Shown piece by piece: positions 26,674 to 37,871 of a DNA stretch of 64,000 nt. How positions within the stretch are numbered: the first letter of the stretch is position 1; every line of letters begins with the position of its first letter. The notes below the pieces were generated by a model. It saw only the letters and a list, made by a program, of their open reading frames with translations, ran no database searches and was not told where the DNA came from. The stretch spans positions 213,511 to 277,510 of the forward strand of contig NZ_QFWV02000001.1 in NCBI RefSeq assembly GCF_003149475.2, given 5' to 3'. This DNA is from Oceaniradius stylonematis (GTDB lineage: Bacteria; Pseudomonadota; Alphaproteobacteria; Rhizobiales; Rhizobiaceae). The position numbers were made by a program, and so were the translations under genes.

Positions 26674-29600
26674 ATGTGCGGCATCGCCGGATACGTGACG
26701 GACGAGTTTTCCACAGACCTGCCCGACAGCGGGTTCGTCAGCGAGCTGACCGACAAGATCGCCAGCGCCGGAGCAGGCGACCGCGCGGTCGGGACGCTCG
26801 GCGACGTCATCGGCGTGCTCAAGAAGCGCTTCGGCGAGATGATGGCGATCGGCTTCGTGCGCGCGGTGGCGCTGGACGCCGATCTCGAGGCCGCGCTGCG
26901 CGGCCTTGCCGCCCGCCTCGGCGAGCACGAGACCGCGCTCACTGCGCTGTCGGAAGCCGGGCGCACCGATCTCGACCCGCTGATAGAGGGCCTGCGGGAC
27001 TTCGGCTGGCAGCTTGAGGCGGAGCTGGCCGACCATGCGGCGACCGCCCGCGGACTGGTCGGACCCGGCATCGATCTGAACACGACGACCGCACTTCATG
27101 TGGCCATCGCCACCGAATATGTGTTGCGGGCCAATGACCGGCTGGAAGTGCGCGGCCGGGATTCGGCCGGGATCGCCATCCAGCTGGACGTGCCCGCCGA
27201 GGCGCCTGGCTCGCTGCCCGACAGCGAGGCCAGGGCGCTGACGGTCCGGGCGGCCGACATCCATGCCGGACACGATGCGGTCTATGTGACGCCGCGCGAT
27301 GCCGGCGGAACCACCGTCACCTTCATCTACAAGACGGCCAATCTGGTGGGCCGGCTCGGCGACAATGGCGCCGCGCTGCGCGATGCGCTGCGCGATGACT
27401 CCCTTTTCTGGGCGCTCGCATCCCGGGCACGGCGCGTGTCGATCCTGTCGCATACGCGCTGGGCTTCGCACGGCGTCATCTCGGTCGCCAACTGCCATCC
27501 GCACAACCCGTCCCTGAACGGCGACGCGCCCGGCGATGCCAAGGCCGCGCTCGGTGCGATGTATGCGCTCAACGGGGATGTGGACAATCACGTCGAACTG
27601 ATGACCGAACTGGTCACCAACCGGCAGAGCGCGGTCGACGCCGCGATCACCACCGACGCCAAGGTCATCCCGCTGGCCGACCGGCTTGCCGACGCACCGT
27701 CGGACGACCGGATGGAGCGGTTCCGCGCCGCGACGCGACGGCTCGACGGCTCGGTGGCCGTCGGCTGCATCGACCCGATGATGCCCGGCGAAGCGCTTCT
27801 GGCGCAGAAGGGGTCGGGCCAGGGCCTTTACGCCGCCCGGCTTGCCGACGGGTTCATGTTCGCCTCTGAGAGCTACGGGCTTTGCAACGCGGCCCGCGAG
27901 GCAGCCAACCTTGCCCGCTCGGTCGCCGGCGGTTCAGTGATCCACCTCGATGCCAACAGGGGCGACGCGATCATGCGGACCGTCAATGACGGCACGCCGG
28001 CCAAGATCAAGTATGACCCGATCCAGATCTATGCGCGCGACATCTATCGCGGCGATTTCGACACATTCCTCGAAAAGGAAATCCATGACGGGCCGGCCAG
28101 CGTCGCCAAGACGCTGCGCGGCCGGTTCCGGCGCGAAAAGGGCCTGGTCGCCTTCGACAAGCTGCCCTACGACATCTGGGCGGAATTGCGCGAAGCGCTC
28201 AAGGGCGGGTTGTCGCGGATCTATGTGATCGGCCAGGGCACGGCAGGCGTGGCGGCGGTCGGCATCGGCCATCTGGTCGAAAAGGCCATCGCCCGGGACA
28301 GCCGCCTGCGCATTCCGGTCGAGGCGGTGCGCTCGTCGGAACTGTCGGCCGATATCGACGCCTATGATTTCAAGCGGGCCCTGGTGATCGCAGTCTCGCA
28401 GTCGGGCACGACGACCGACACCAACCGTGCCGTCGACCTTGCCCGCGAGCGCGGCGCGTTCGTGCATGCGATCGTCAACCGGCGCAGTTCCGATCTCGTC
28501 CGCAAGGCGCAGTCGGTTCTCTACACATCCGACGGGCGCGACGTGGAAATGTCGGTCGCCTCGACCAAGGCGTTCTATTCGCAGATCACCGCCGGCAAGC
28601 TGACCGCGCTGTTTCTCGCCGCCCAGCTCGGCGCGATGACCGATGTGGAACTGGCCTACGAGATGGGCGAACTGGAAAAGCTGCCCGGGCACATCGCGGC
28701 GGTCCTTGCGGACGAAACCCATATCGGCCAATGCGCCCGCGATCTTGCCCCCTATTCCCGCTACTGGGCGGTCACCGGCTCGGGCGTCAATCACGTGGCG
28801 GCGCTGGAAATCCGCATCAAGCTGTCAGAGCTTTGCTACAAGTCGATCCCGGTCGATTACACCGAGGACAAAAAGCACATCGACCTGTCGACAGAGCCGC
28901 TGACGCTGGTGGTCGCCAACGATCTGCCGGGCGATCTGGTCGGCGACGTCGTCAAGGAAGCGGCGATCTTCAAGGCGCACAATGGCCGTCCGGTCGTCTT
29001 CGCCACAAAGGGCGCCGATGCGGATGCCTTTGCCGGTTATGCCGAACGGGTCATCGCGCTGCCCGATGTCGGCGCCGATCTTGCCTTCGTCCTGGCCACG
29101 GTGGCCGGCCATCTGTTCGGCTTCCACGCGGCCAAGGCCATCGACGAGGGCGCGCAGAAGCTCAAGCCGATCCTTGCCGGACTGGGGCTGGTGGCGATGG
29201 GCGAACAAAGCGCCGATCCGGAAGCGGTCGTGGCGGCCCTTGAAACATTTGTCGACGAGGCGGCCGACGGCGCCTTCAATTCGGGTCTCGGCGCCAGTCA
29301 CCTGGCGCAGATTGCGCGCCTTGCCCGGCGGATGCGCGAAGGGTCCGATGTCGCAGGGCTGGCGCAGGGCGCACTGCCGCTCGTCCGCGATGCGTTCGAA
29401 GAGACCTCGCGCCCCGTCGATACGATCCGCCACCAGGCCAAGACGGTTACGGTCGGCACGAGCCGCCCCGAGGATGCACTGTCATCGGCGATCCGCGATG
29501 CGCTCGCCGGGCTCGGGCTTGCCGACAGCCGCATGTCGTTCGACAACCGCAAGACGCTTGCCGTGGTGTCGCGTCTGATCGACAGGATCGAATGGGCGAC

Positions 29601-30048
29601 GCTGCTCGATGTCGAGGAAACGCAAGGCACGACGCTGGTGCGCCTTGCATCGGGCGCCAACGCTCCCGAAGCGCTTTCCGGCTACGGCGAACAGCGAACC
29701 GGCATCGGCGTGATCGGCACGGCGCTCGACACCAATGCGACCGCCTGCGGCTTCATCGGGCGGGAAGCGGTGATCGCCGTGCCGGTTACAGGCGCTTCCT
29801 TCTCCGGGACAGAGCAGGTGCTCTGCCTGTCGGTTACCATGCTTGCCCACGCATCGCGCGACCGCAAGACGGCGGTGATGAACGCGCTTGGCACCTACCG
29901 CACGACGCTGCGCGACTGGGAACAGACGCTTGGCGCCGACGCCGATGCCGCGCTCCAGCGCCGCCTCGCCAGCGAGGACCCGCTGACCGTAACCTTCCGG
30001 CCCGGCACCCTGGTGCCCGGCACGGACGAGGGCCGTCAATCCGCCTGA
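26674..30048 (+). CDS. large GlmS-like protein (class II glutamine amidotransferase plus two SIS domains, 1124 aa)
   Basis: Related to glucosamine-6-phosphate synthase but almost twice its size (GlmS about 608). It begins MCGIAGY, so Cys2 would be the exposed glutaminase nucleophile. About 120 inserted residues separate this from the next glutaminase blocks (RGRDSAGIAIQ, then SHTRWASHG near 258 and ALNGDVDNH). SIS domain 1 has VIGQGTAGVAAVG (about 518), SQSGTTTDTNRA and VASTKAFYSQ; SIS domain 2 starts near 696 (VTGSGVNHVAALEIRIKLSELCY). About 285 extra residues follow, of no domain I recognise. The start follows AGGGG. It may form an amino sugar for a cell-surface polymer; the substrate is inferred only from the family. 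Confidence 0.85.
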   Translation: MCGIAGYVTDEFSTDLPDSGFVSELTDKIASAGAGDRAVGTLGDVIGVLKKRFGEMMAIGFVRAVALDADLEAALRGLAARLGEHETALTALSEAGRTDLDPLIEGLRDFGWQLEAELADHAATARGLVGPGIDLNTTTALHVAIATEYVLRANDRLEVRGRDSAGIAIQLDVPAEAPGSLPDSEARALTVRAADIHAGHDAVYVTPRDAGGTTVTFIYKTANLVGRLGDNGAALRDALRDDSLFWALASRARRVSILSHTRWASHGVISVANCHPHNPSLNGDAPGDAKAALGAMYALNGDVDNHVELMTELVTNRQSAVDAAITTDAKVIPLADRLADAPSDDRMERFRAATRRLDGSVAVGCIDPMMPGEALLAQKGSGQGLYAARLADGFMFASESYGLCNAAREAANLARSVAGGSVIHLDANRGDAIMRTVNDGTPAKIKYDPIQIYARDIYRGDFDTFLEKEIHDGPASVAKTLRGRFRREKGLVAFDKLPYDIWAELREALKGGLSRIYVIGQGTAGVAAVGIGHLVEKAIARDSRLRIPVEAVRSSELSADIDAYDFKRALVIAVSQSGTTTDTNRAVDLARERGAFVHAIVNRRSSDLVRKAQSVLYTSDGRDVEMSVASTKAFYSQITAGKLTALFLAAQLGAMTDVELAYEMGELEKLPGHIAAVLADETHIGQCARDLAPYSRYWAVTGSGVNHVAALEIRIKLSELCYKSIPVDYTEDKKHIDLSTEPLTLVVANDLPGDLVGDVVKEAAIFKAHNGRPVVFATKGADADAFAGYAERVIALPDVGADLAFVLATVAGHLFGFHAAKAIDEGAQKLKPILAGLGLVAMGEQSADPEAVVAALETFVDEAADGAFNSGLGASHLAQIARLARRMREGSDVAGLAQGALPLVRDAFEETSRPVDTIRHQAKTVTVGTSRPEDALSSAIRDALAGLGLADSRMSFDNRKTLAVVSRLIDRIEWATLLDVEETQGTTLVRLASGANAPEALSGYGEQRTGIGVIGTALDTNATACGFIGREAVIAVPVTGASFSGTEQVLCLSVTMLAHASRDRKTAVMNALGTYRTTLRDWEQTLGADADAALQRRLASEDPLTVTFRPGTLVPGTDEGRQSA

Positions 30049-32258
30049 AGGTGTTCGGCCAGCGCGCAGACGACGTGATAGAGCGTGCTCGCCGGCATGT
30101 CGGCGGCGATTGGTTTGCCGTTCGGATCGATCGCATCGACCCAGCCACCGGAGACCGGTTGGGCGAGATAGTGATCGAACAGCACATCGATCATCTGCCG
30201 GCGTAGCGCGGTCGCGCCCGATACGCCCCGCTTTTCAAGGGCGATGGCGGCCTTGAGCGCTTCGGTCTGTGGCCAGCAGCGTGCCGTTGCCGACTGACCG
30301 GCGCCATCGGGCCGCATGGTGTCGGCCACCGCGCCCGTCGCGGGATGATGGCCGAATGCGCGGGCGGTCGCGAACAGCACGCGTGCCTTGTCCTCAAGCC
30401 CCGGCCTTGACCGTCTGTCCGCAAAGCGCAGAAGCAGCCATGCCCATTCATAGTGATGGCCCGGCTCGACGGCGGTGTGCGCCGGATCGTCAGACAGCGG
30501 CGTCCAATCGTCGGCGAAAAACTCGCGCACCGTGCCCGCTGCCGCATCGAAAAAGCGGGCGTCGAACAGTTCGACCATCGCTTCGGCGCGATCGAGAAAT
30601 CCGGTCTCACCCGTCGCGTCATACCAGGCGAGCATGGCTTCGAGCATGTGCATGTGCGGATTGGCGCGCCGCGGCGCGCTGCCGGACGTGTCTTCAACAA
30701 AACCGCCATGGCGGCGATCGGCGAGGCGGGCATCCATGAAGTCGAGCGTCCGGTCGGCCCATGCGCGGGCATCGTCAAACCCGCCGGCCTTGTGGAGCCA
30801 CGCCAGCGCCAGCAGCACGAAGGCCTGATCGTAGGTGTCGCGCCGGCCGTCCTGCACGGTTCCGTCCGGGTTGAAGCGGTGGATCCAGCCGCCATCGGTG
30901 GTGTCCCAGGCCGTTGACACGAGCGTTTCGAACAGGGTTTCGAGCAGGCCGCCGGGCGCATTGTTCCAGCCCAGCGCCCCTGCATGGACGAAGCTGTAGA
31001 TCTGGCGCGGCAGCACGCGCATCCTCTTGGAGGCATATGTGCCCGGCGCGCCATCGAGGCCGAGGCCCTCATGCACACCGCCATGGACGTCATCGATGCC
31101 GGGTCCGGCCCAGAACGGCAGACATGCGTCGAACAGCCATCGCCGGATTGCGGCCTCGGAGCGGTCATGGGCGACAGAGCCGACGAACCGCTCCTTGAAA
31201 AGAGCCGTCACGTCCTTGACAAGATGCGTGCGGTCCCGGCGGGTCACGAGCACCTTGTTGTCTTCGGCAACCACCACCAGATCGTCGACGCCGGCGACAG
31301 CGACGATGGCATCGCGCGCGCGAATGTGGTTGCCGGCGCTGTCGACGGCGATAATGTCCCCGTCGAGCGCATTGCCCTTGTCATCCTTTGGCGCGTGATC
31401 GTGGAGCTGGGCCCAGGAACCCAGATCGTCCCAGTCGAAACCGGCCCGCACCACGCCGATATTGTCCGCCTTTTCCATGATGGCGTAGTCGACCGACAGT
31501 TTTTCGGCGGCCGAAAAGGACGGCGCATCGAGCCACAGCCTGCAGCCGTCGATCCGCGCGGCGCGCACGGCCTGCGATGCGCAATCCCATATCTGCGGCT
31601 GATGCTTTCTGAAGGCCTCCGCCATGCGGCCGGGCCGGAACAGGAACATGCCGGCATTCCACAGAAAACCGCCCTGATGGATATAGTGCCGCGCGGTGTC
31701 CGCGTCAGGCTTTTCGCGAAACCGGCGCACGGCGTGCCCCTCGCCCAGCGGTTCGCCCGTCTCGATGTATCCGTACTGGGTTTCCGGCCGGGTCGGCGCG
31801 ATGCCGAGCAACATGATCGCATCGGTGGCCGCCGCGGTGCGCGCCGCCCGGGCCACGGCGGTGCGGAAGGCGGCGTGATCCTCGATCAGCGCGTCGGACG
31901 GCACGACGAGCAGCAGATCATCGCCCGGGCCCGCTTCGTGCAGCGCGGTGATTGCGGCGATCGCGGCGGCCGTGTCGCGGATCGCCGGCTCCAGCACCAA
32001 ACGGAAATCACCCGTGCCGGCCAGTTCGGCTTCAAGCAGCGGCGCCAGCGCGGCGCTGCCGATGACGCAGGGCGCGCCGAACGCGACATCGTCGACGATG
32101 CCCTGCGGCATGCGCGCCAGCGTCTGGCGCAACAGACTGGCATCGCCGGCCAGCGCATGGAACTGTTTGGGCTTGTCGTCGCGCGACATCGGCCACAGGC
32201 GCGAGCCCGCGCCGCCGCACAAGATGACCGGGATGACTCGCGGGATCGTGGCCGACAC
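30036..32258 (-). CDS. mannose-1-phosphate guanylyltransferase fused to an AGE-type epimerase/isomerase
   Basis: 740-residue two-domain protein. Residues about 1-345 are a ManC-type nucleotidyltransferase, with LCGGAGSRLWPMSRDDKPKQF and FLWNAGMFLFRP. Residues about 355-740 are an (alpha/alpha)6-barrel of the N-acylglucosamine 2-epimerase/mannose isomerase class, with RMRVLPRQIYSFVHAG and HHYEWAWLLL. The usual bifunctional ManC/PMI enzymes carry a cupin isomerase domain instead. The likely job is supplying GDP-mannose from a hexose phosphate. GTG at 32258 follows AAGGGGC; longer frames have no family match. Its 3' end overlaps the convergent GlmS-like gene by 13 bp. Confidence 0.87.
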   Translation of the reverse strand: MSATIPRVIPVILCGGAGSRLWPMSRDDKPKQFHALAGDASLLRQTLARMPQGIVDDVAFGAPCVIGSAALAPLLEAELAGTGDFRLVLEPAIRDTAAAIAAITALHEAGPGDDLLLVVPSDALIEDHAAFRTAVARAARTAAATDAIMLLGIAPTRPETQYGYIETGEPLGEGHAVRRFREKPDADTARHYIHQGGFLWNAGMFLFRPGRMAEAFRKHQPQIWDCASQAVRAARIDGCRLWLDAPSFSAAEKLSVDYAIMEKADNIGVVRAGFDWDDLGSWAQLHDHAPKDDKGNALDGDIIAVDSAGNHIRARDAIVAVAGVDDLVVVAEDNKVLVTRRDRTHLVKDVTALFKERFVGSVAHDRSEAAIRRWLFDACLPFWAGPGIDDVHGGVHEGLGLDGAPGTYASKRMRVLPRQIYSFVHAGALGWNNAPGGLLETLFETLVSTAWDTTDGGWIHRFNPDGTVQDGRRDTYDQAFVLLALAWLHKAGGFDDARAWADRTLDFMDARLADRRHGGFVEDTSGSAPRRANPHMHMLEAMLAWYDATGETGFLDRAEAMVELFDARFFDAAAGTVREFFADDWTPLSDDPAHTAVEPGHHYEWAWLLLRFADRRSRPGLEDKARVLFATARAFGHHPATGAVADTMRPDGAGQSATARCWPQTEALKAAIALEKRGVSGATALRRQMIDVLFDHYLAQPVSGGWVDAIDPNGKPIAADMPASTLYHVVCALAEHLQAD

Positions 32259-32364
32259 CGATCGCCCCTTTTTCGATGAAAAGCCGGTGTTGCGTAGAAC
32301 GGCGGCCCGGCATTGGCAAGGTCGCGCGCGATGGCCGACCGCGCCTGCGGCGCTCAAAGCAAAG

Positions 32365-32388
32365 CGGCCCGCTCGGTCGAGCGGGCCG
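32365..32388 (-). terminator. hairpin downstream of flp
   Basis: CGGCCCGCTCG and CGAGCGGGCCG arms with a 2-base centre form a strong hairpin. On the minus strand it is followed by CTTTGCTTT, an imperfect U-tract. It lies 60 bp after the Flp pilin stop. Confidence 0.65.
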
Positions 32389-32448
32389 TCTTCTTGTTGG
32401 GTCGAAATCCCTGTGGCGAGGCTCGCGGCCTCAGCACGATGGCCGTTA

Positions 32449-32607
32449 TCAGCCAGCGAGCTCCGAGGAGATTTCGTCGAACTTGGCGTTCAGTTCGGTA
32501 CCCAGGGCCGTTGCGCCGGTGATGATGGCAACAGCGATCAGAGCAGCGATCAGACCGTATTCGATGGCAGTCGCACCCGACTCGTCTTTCAGAAAACGTG
32601 CAAACAT
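32449..32607 (-). CDS. Flp/Fap-type pilin subunit
   Basis: 52-residue type IVb pilin. The N-terminus MFARFLKDESGATAIEYGL is characteristic: prepilin peptidase would cut after the glycine before ATAIEYGL, and the conserved Glu is at +5. A single hydrophobic helix (LIAALIAVAIITGATAL) forms the pilus core. AAGGAG lies 8 bp before the ATG. No tad/cpa assembly genes are nearby, so assembly proteins must be encoded elsewhere. Confidence 0.93.
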   Translation of the reverse strand: MFARFLKDESGATAIEYGLIAALIAVAIITGATALGTELNAKFDEISSELAG

Positions 32608-33478
32608 TGGTGAGCTCCTTACTCGTGTCAAACAGCACTCTGTCGGGTTTCTCTCCGGCCCGATCAGTAACGCCAACCTACACGGGGCCCATTGCCAGCC
32701 GCTTAAGCTTTAGGGTTTCGCATTGGTAAACGCCGCCATGGTGAAGAAAGGGTTGATCCGGCGGCTTCTGACCGCCTTGCTTGCCTGCGACGCCCCACCG
32801 CCGACGGGCGCAGCCCGCAAGCGCGATCTTCTCCGCCCCGCCCTTAAGCGTCGCGCTGACGCGCTCGCTGGCGGGGACCCCATCACCGCCGCCGTTTCGG
32901 CGCGCACGCGCAGCCGTCCCGCGCCAGCGGGAGTGGCGTGAGCGCAATGGAAGGACCAACGGGCGATCCGGAAACCGCGCATTGCTATGTTGGGTGCGGT
33001 CGCCGGACCGCCCGTTCGACGGGCTTGCGGTGATCGTAATATGGGGCGCCGACGCGAGGCTTGCGCCCTGCCGCAGCCGCCGTACCCGGCCCGAGCGTCG
33101 CAGACCCGCAACGCCGGGAGGGTTCGGCCGGCCCCGCCCATCCCTGACCGCCGGCCGGGTCTGGCCGATGGCAGGCACGAACGGACGCCGCACATCTTCA
33201 TTCCGCACGCCTGCGCCCGGATCGGCTCGGCCGATCCGGAAAGCTTGCAGGCGATTCAAATGGTGGCGTTTGGAACCTTTCCGCAGCATCAAGGATGCTG
33301 CGGGGCCAAACGCGGCTTGGGGGCTCATCGCCCAGCGGGGCACCTCTGCACCGCCAACCGCGCCATCGTCCCCTTCCCCGCCGGCACGGTACGCCGCCGG
33401 GTTTCCGCGAAGGGGATGGCGGGGAGTGTAAGGGCGGTTTGGGGGAAGGGGGGTAAGTCTGTGATGGGAATCCATCCA

Positions 33479-33515
33479 CCGTCATCCCTGTGCTTGTCAC
33501 AGGGATCCATTCCGG
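33479..33515 (+). repeat. palindromic intergenic repeat, copy 1
   Basis: Begins CCGTCATCCCTGTGCTTG and ends GGGATCCATTCCGG. Internal arms CATCCCTGTG / CACAGGGATC are complementary. Copy 2 lies at 33661-33700 in opposite orientation. Confidence 0.75.
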
Positions 33516-33660
33516 CTGGTCCGCCGGTTTGCCCAGAAACAAACGCGTGACTGACCGTCACGATCAAACCGGCCGCGCGCGCGCCTCGCGCCTCATCGTC
33601 AACGCCGACTCTCTTGGCGATAGAATCCGGTGTGTTCCGAGCGCTCGATCGTCAAGGCCG

Positions 33661-33700
33661 CAGGAATGGATCCCGGGGTCAAGCCCAGGGATGACGCAGG
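33661..33700 (-). repeat. palindromic intergenic repeat, copy 2 (inverted)
   Basis: On the minus strand it reads GCGTCATCCCTGGGCTTG, then GGGATCCATTCC, matching copy 1 at most positions. Such GTCATCCC...GGGATCCA repeats are common as dispersed extragenic palindromes in alphaproteobacteria. Confidence 0.75.
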
Positions 33701-33728
33701 CAGGGGCGGCAAGACGGTTTGGGCAGCC

Positions 33729-35537
<1,809 letters not shown>

Positions 35538-35733
35538 GGCGCTGATATAGGGGCGAACGCCTTGCCGGGAAAGCGGAATCGCGATGCTGGGACGGCGGCG
35601 GGGCCGCATGCCCAGGGGCAGCGCACCGCCGGTACGGATCATCGGATCCGTCTCGCCAATTCTTGGCGACTGCCAATAATGGACCCGATCTGCTATGATG
35701 TTCCACGTATTTTCTTTTCTTTCGGGAGCCCCC

Positions 35734-37284
35734 ATGAACACCGGCTTTGTAAAACGAAACGAGAAAAGCGGTCCAACCTGGCTCTACTCCAAAAAGAGCA
35801 GGGCCCGCGGCGCCCGCGCAAGGGATGTCCGCTGGGGCGATTTCCTCAACATCGAATCGATCGACCAGGATGGATGGGCGAAGATAAAATGGGGCAGCAA
35901 ACGCTACTTCCTGCCGGTCGAGGACATTGCCACCGAACGTCCGCTGGAGGTCATGTTTCTCGATGTCGGCCAGGGCGACGGCTGCGTCGTCGTTTCGCCG
36001 GAAGCGCGCACGGATGCGGGTGCGGCGGACCATGAGCGCGAACGGATCATGGTCATCGACGCCGGCATATCCGACAACATGTTCGGCTTCCTGCGTTGGC
36101 GCTTCGGCAAGCTAAAGAGGGCATTCCGGTTCCACGCGGCGATCATCACGCATCCCGATGCCGACCACTATCGTGGCTTCCAGAAGATCTTCTCGCACAA
36201 GAACATCGAATTCGACCGCATCTATCACAACGGTCTGATGGAGCGCACCGGCAACGATCTGCTCGGGCCGACCGATGCGAGCGGGCGATATCTGACCGGC
36301 ATCGTCGCGTCGGACACGGCGGTGCGCACGCTGTATGGCGATCCGGCGGTGCGGGGCCGGAAATGGTATCCAAGGCTTTTGCACACGGCGATGACGAGCG
36401 GCCGCGTCGGCCAGATCGAAATGCTGTCGACCGAGCATGGCGAGTCCGAGGCCGGGCGCCAGTGGATCCCCGGCTTTGCGCCGAGCTCCGGGCGGGACGT
36501 TGCCATCGAAGTCATCGGTCCGGTGGTCGAGCGCGACGCGGCTGGCAACGACCGTCTGCGCTGGTTCGGCGACGGAATCGGCTCGTCGGCCAAGAACACC
36601 GGCAAGACAAAGAACGGGCACTCCGTGCTGCTGCGGCTGACGCTCAGATCGTTCAAGCTGTTCTTCGGGGGCGACCTGAACGCGCCCGCCGAGGACTTTC
36701 TGCTGCGGCACTATGGCGGGATCGGAGACGCGCAGGCGCTGGCGGACGCCGTGCCGCAGGCCAGCACCCGGCTGTCGGCGGACGTCATGAAGAGCTGCCA
36801 TCACGGCTCGAACGACGTCACCGACGAGTTGCTCAAGGCCGTCAACCCGTTTGCCTTCGTGATTTCGTCGGGTGACGAGGAAAGCCATGCCCATCCGCGA
36901 CCGGACCTTCTGGGGCGGCTGGGCAAGTTCGGCCGGGGCGATGCCCCTCTTCTGCTGTGTACGGAACTGCTGCGATCGACGCGCGAGGAAGGCCGTGCGG
37001 CCGACTTCAAGAAGCTCGCTTTGCTGAACAAGAAGATCGAAGCCCCGACGACATCGGACGCCGACAGGAAAAAGTTGCGGCAGGAACGCGCGCGGCTGAC
37101 GAAATTCATCCAGCAGCGCAATGTCGGCGTCTATGGCGCGATCACGGTGCGGACCGACGGTCACCATATGGAGATCTCCTTCAAACTGGAGTCGCCCCGG
37201 GGCAAACAGTCCTGGCAGCGCTACGGGTTCCGCCAGGGCGCCCACGACGAGTGGGTTCCCACGGGCGGCCTGACTTCCCACTGA
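35734..37284 (+). CDS. stand-alone ComEC/Rec2-type metallo-beta-lactamase-fold hydrolase
   Basis: 516 residues. The first 65 form an SH3-like segment ([21 protein letters not shown]). The rest is a metallo-beta-lactamase fold of the ComEC C-terminal type: [18 protein letters not shown], metal-binding [18 protein letters not shown] and [10 protein letters not shown]. No membrane helices or DNA-uptake channel domain are present, so it is not a full ComEC. A Lys/Arg-rich helical segment lies near 430-470. GGGAG lies 7 bp before ATG 35734. It is divergent from lepA. Relatives act as nucleases or phosphodiesterases; the target here is unknown. Confidence 0.8.
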   Translation: MNTGFVKRNEKSGPTWLYSKKSRARGARARDVRWGDFLNIESIDQDGWAKIKWGSKRYFLPVEDIATERPLEVMFLDVGQGDGCVVVSPEARTDAGAADHERERIMVIDAGISDNMFGFLRWRFGKLKRAFRFHAAIITHPDADHYRGFQKIFSHKNIEFDRIYHNGLMERTGNDLLGPTDASGRYLTGIVASDTAVRTLYGDPAVRGRKWYPRLLHTAMTSGRVGQIEMLSTEHGESEAGRQWIPGFAPSSGRDVAIEVIGPVVERDAAGNDRLRWFGDGIGSSAKNTGKTKNGHSVLLRLTLRSFKLFFGGDLNAPAEDFLLRHYGGIGDAQALADAVPQASTRLSADVMKSCHHGSNDVTDELLKAVNPFAFVISSGDEESHAHPRPDLLGRLGKFGRGDAPLLLCTELLRSTREEGRAADFKKLALLNKKIEAPTTSDADRKKLRQERARLTKFIQQRNVGVYGAITVRTDGHHMEISFKLESPRGKQSWQRYGFRQGAHDEWVPTGGLTSH

Positions 37285-37381
37285 CCGGACCACGGCCGGC
37301 GCTGCCGGCGGCAGCACCAGACGCCCTGATCGAAACGGTCAGATAGTGCGCTTTATGCACACGTGCCGCGAGCAGGCTTTC

Positions 37382-37747
37382 CTACGGGCAAACGCCGCCG
37401 ACCGAGACGTACTTGCCGTAGACCCAGCCTTGTGCGCTGGGCTGTGCCCAAAGCGGGTTGTTGCAGCGGCCCGACATGCACATGGCCGCATACCAGTTGC
37501 CGCGGCGGTCCCACACGGCGATCTCGTCGCCCAGGTAGAATTCGCCGATCTGCTGGTAACCCGATCCCGGCCCGCTGCGCACGGCGAGAAACCCGTTTCC
37601 TGCGGCGTGGTTGTACTGGCTGATCGGCCGCACCCCGACGATATGGCCGGTGCAGTCGCCGGCCTGGGCCGGCACGCTTGCGGACAGTCCGCCAAGCGCC
37701 AGAACGGTCGCGGCGACAAGGGTGTTCAGGGATCGGTGCGCTTTCAT
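37382..37747 (-). CDS. secreted SH3-domain protein
   Basis: 121-residue protein with a Sec signal peptide (MKAHRSLNTLVAATVLALGGLSASVPAQA) and a single bacterial SH3b domain (GFLAVRSGPGSGYQQIGEFYLGDEI ... GWVYGKYV). Four cysteines in the mature part could form disulfides. Probably a periplasmic or secreted wall-binding protein. The ATG at 37747 sits 7 bp from GGGAG; another ATG is three bases upstream. Confidence 0.85.
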   Translation of the reverse strand: MKAHRSLNTLVAATVLALGGLSASVPAQAGDCTGHIVGVRPISQYNHAAGNGFLAVRSGPGSGYQQIGEFYLGDEIAVWDRRGNWYAAMCMSGRCNNPLWAQPSAQGWVYGKYVSVGGVCP

Positions 37748-37871
37748 CATCTGTCTCCCGATGCGGTGGCTCGTGTCACGGGCCGGCGCGCCACCGGCTG
37801 CCGGCGGCGGCACTGAAGACCCGTGCGGGGGCCTGTGCATTGACGGCGGTCAAGTACGCTTCGGATCGCGC

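Larger units (their letters stand above)
32608..33728. other. 1.1-kb gene-poor intergenic region
   Basis: Several open frames exist on both strands, but they are Arg/Pro/Ala-rich with no ribosome binding site or family resemblance, as expected for random high-GC sequence. The region holds short palindromes and two inverted copies of a GTCATCCCTG...GGGATCCATTCC repeat. The left end must carry the flp promoter. Confidence 0.6.

Noticed and set aside
32678..33475. Open frame of 265 codons on the minus strand and overlapping plus-strand frames
   Set aside because: Low-complexity Arg/Pro/Ala composition, no ribosome binding site, and similar frames exist on both strands, as expected by chance in high-GC DNA.
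35734..37284. Annotation as competence protein ComEC
   Set aside because: No membrane helices or OB-fold/channel domain; only the metallo-hydrolase part is shared.
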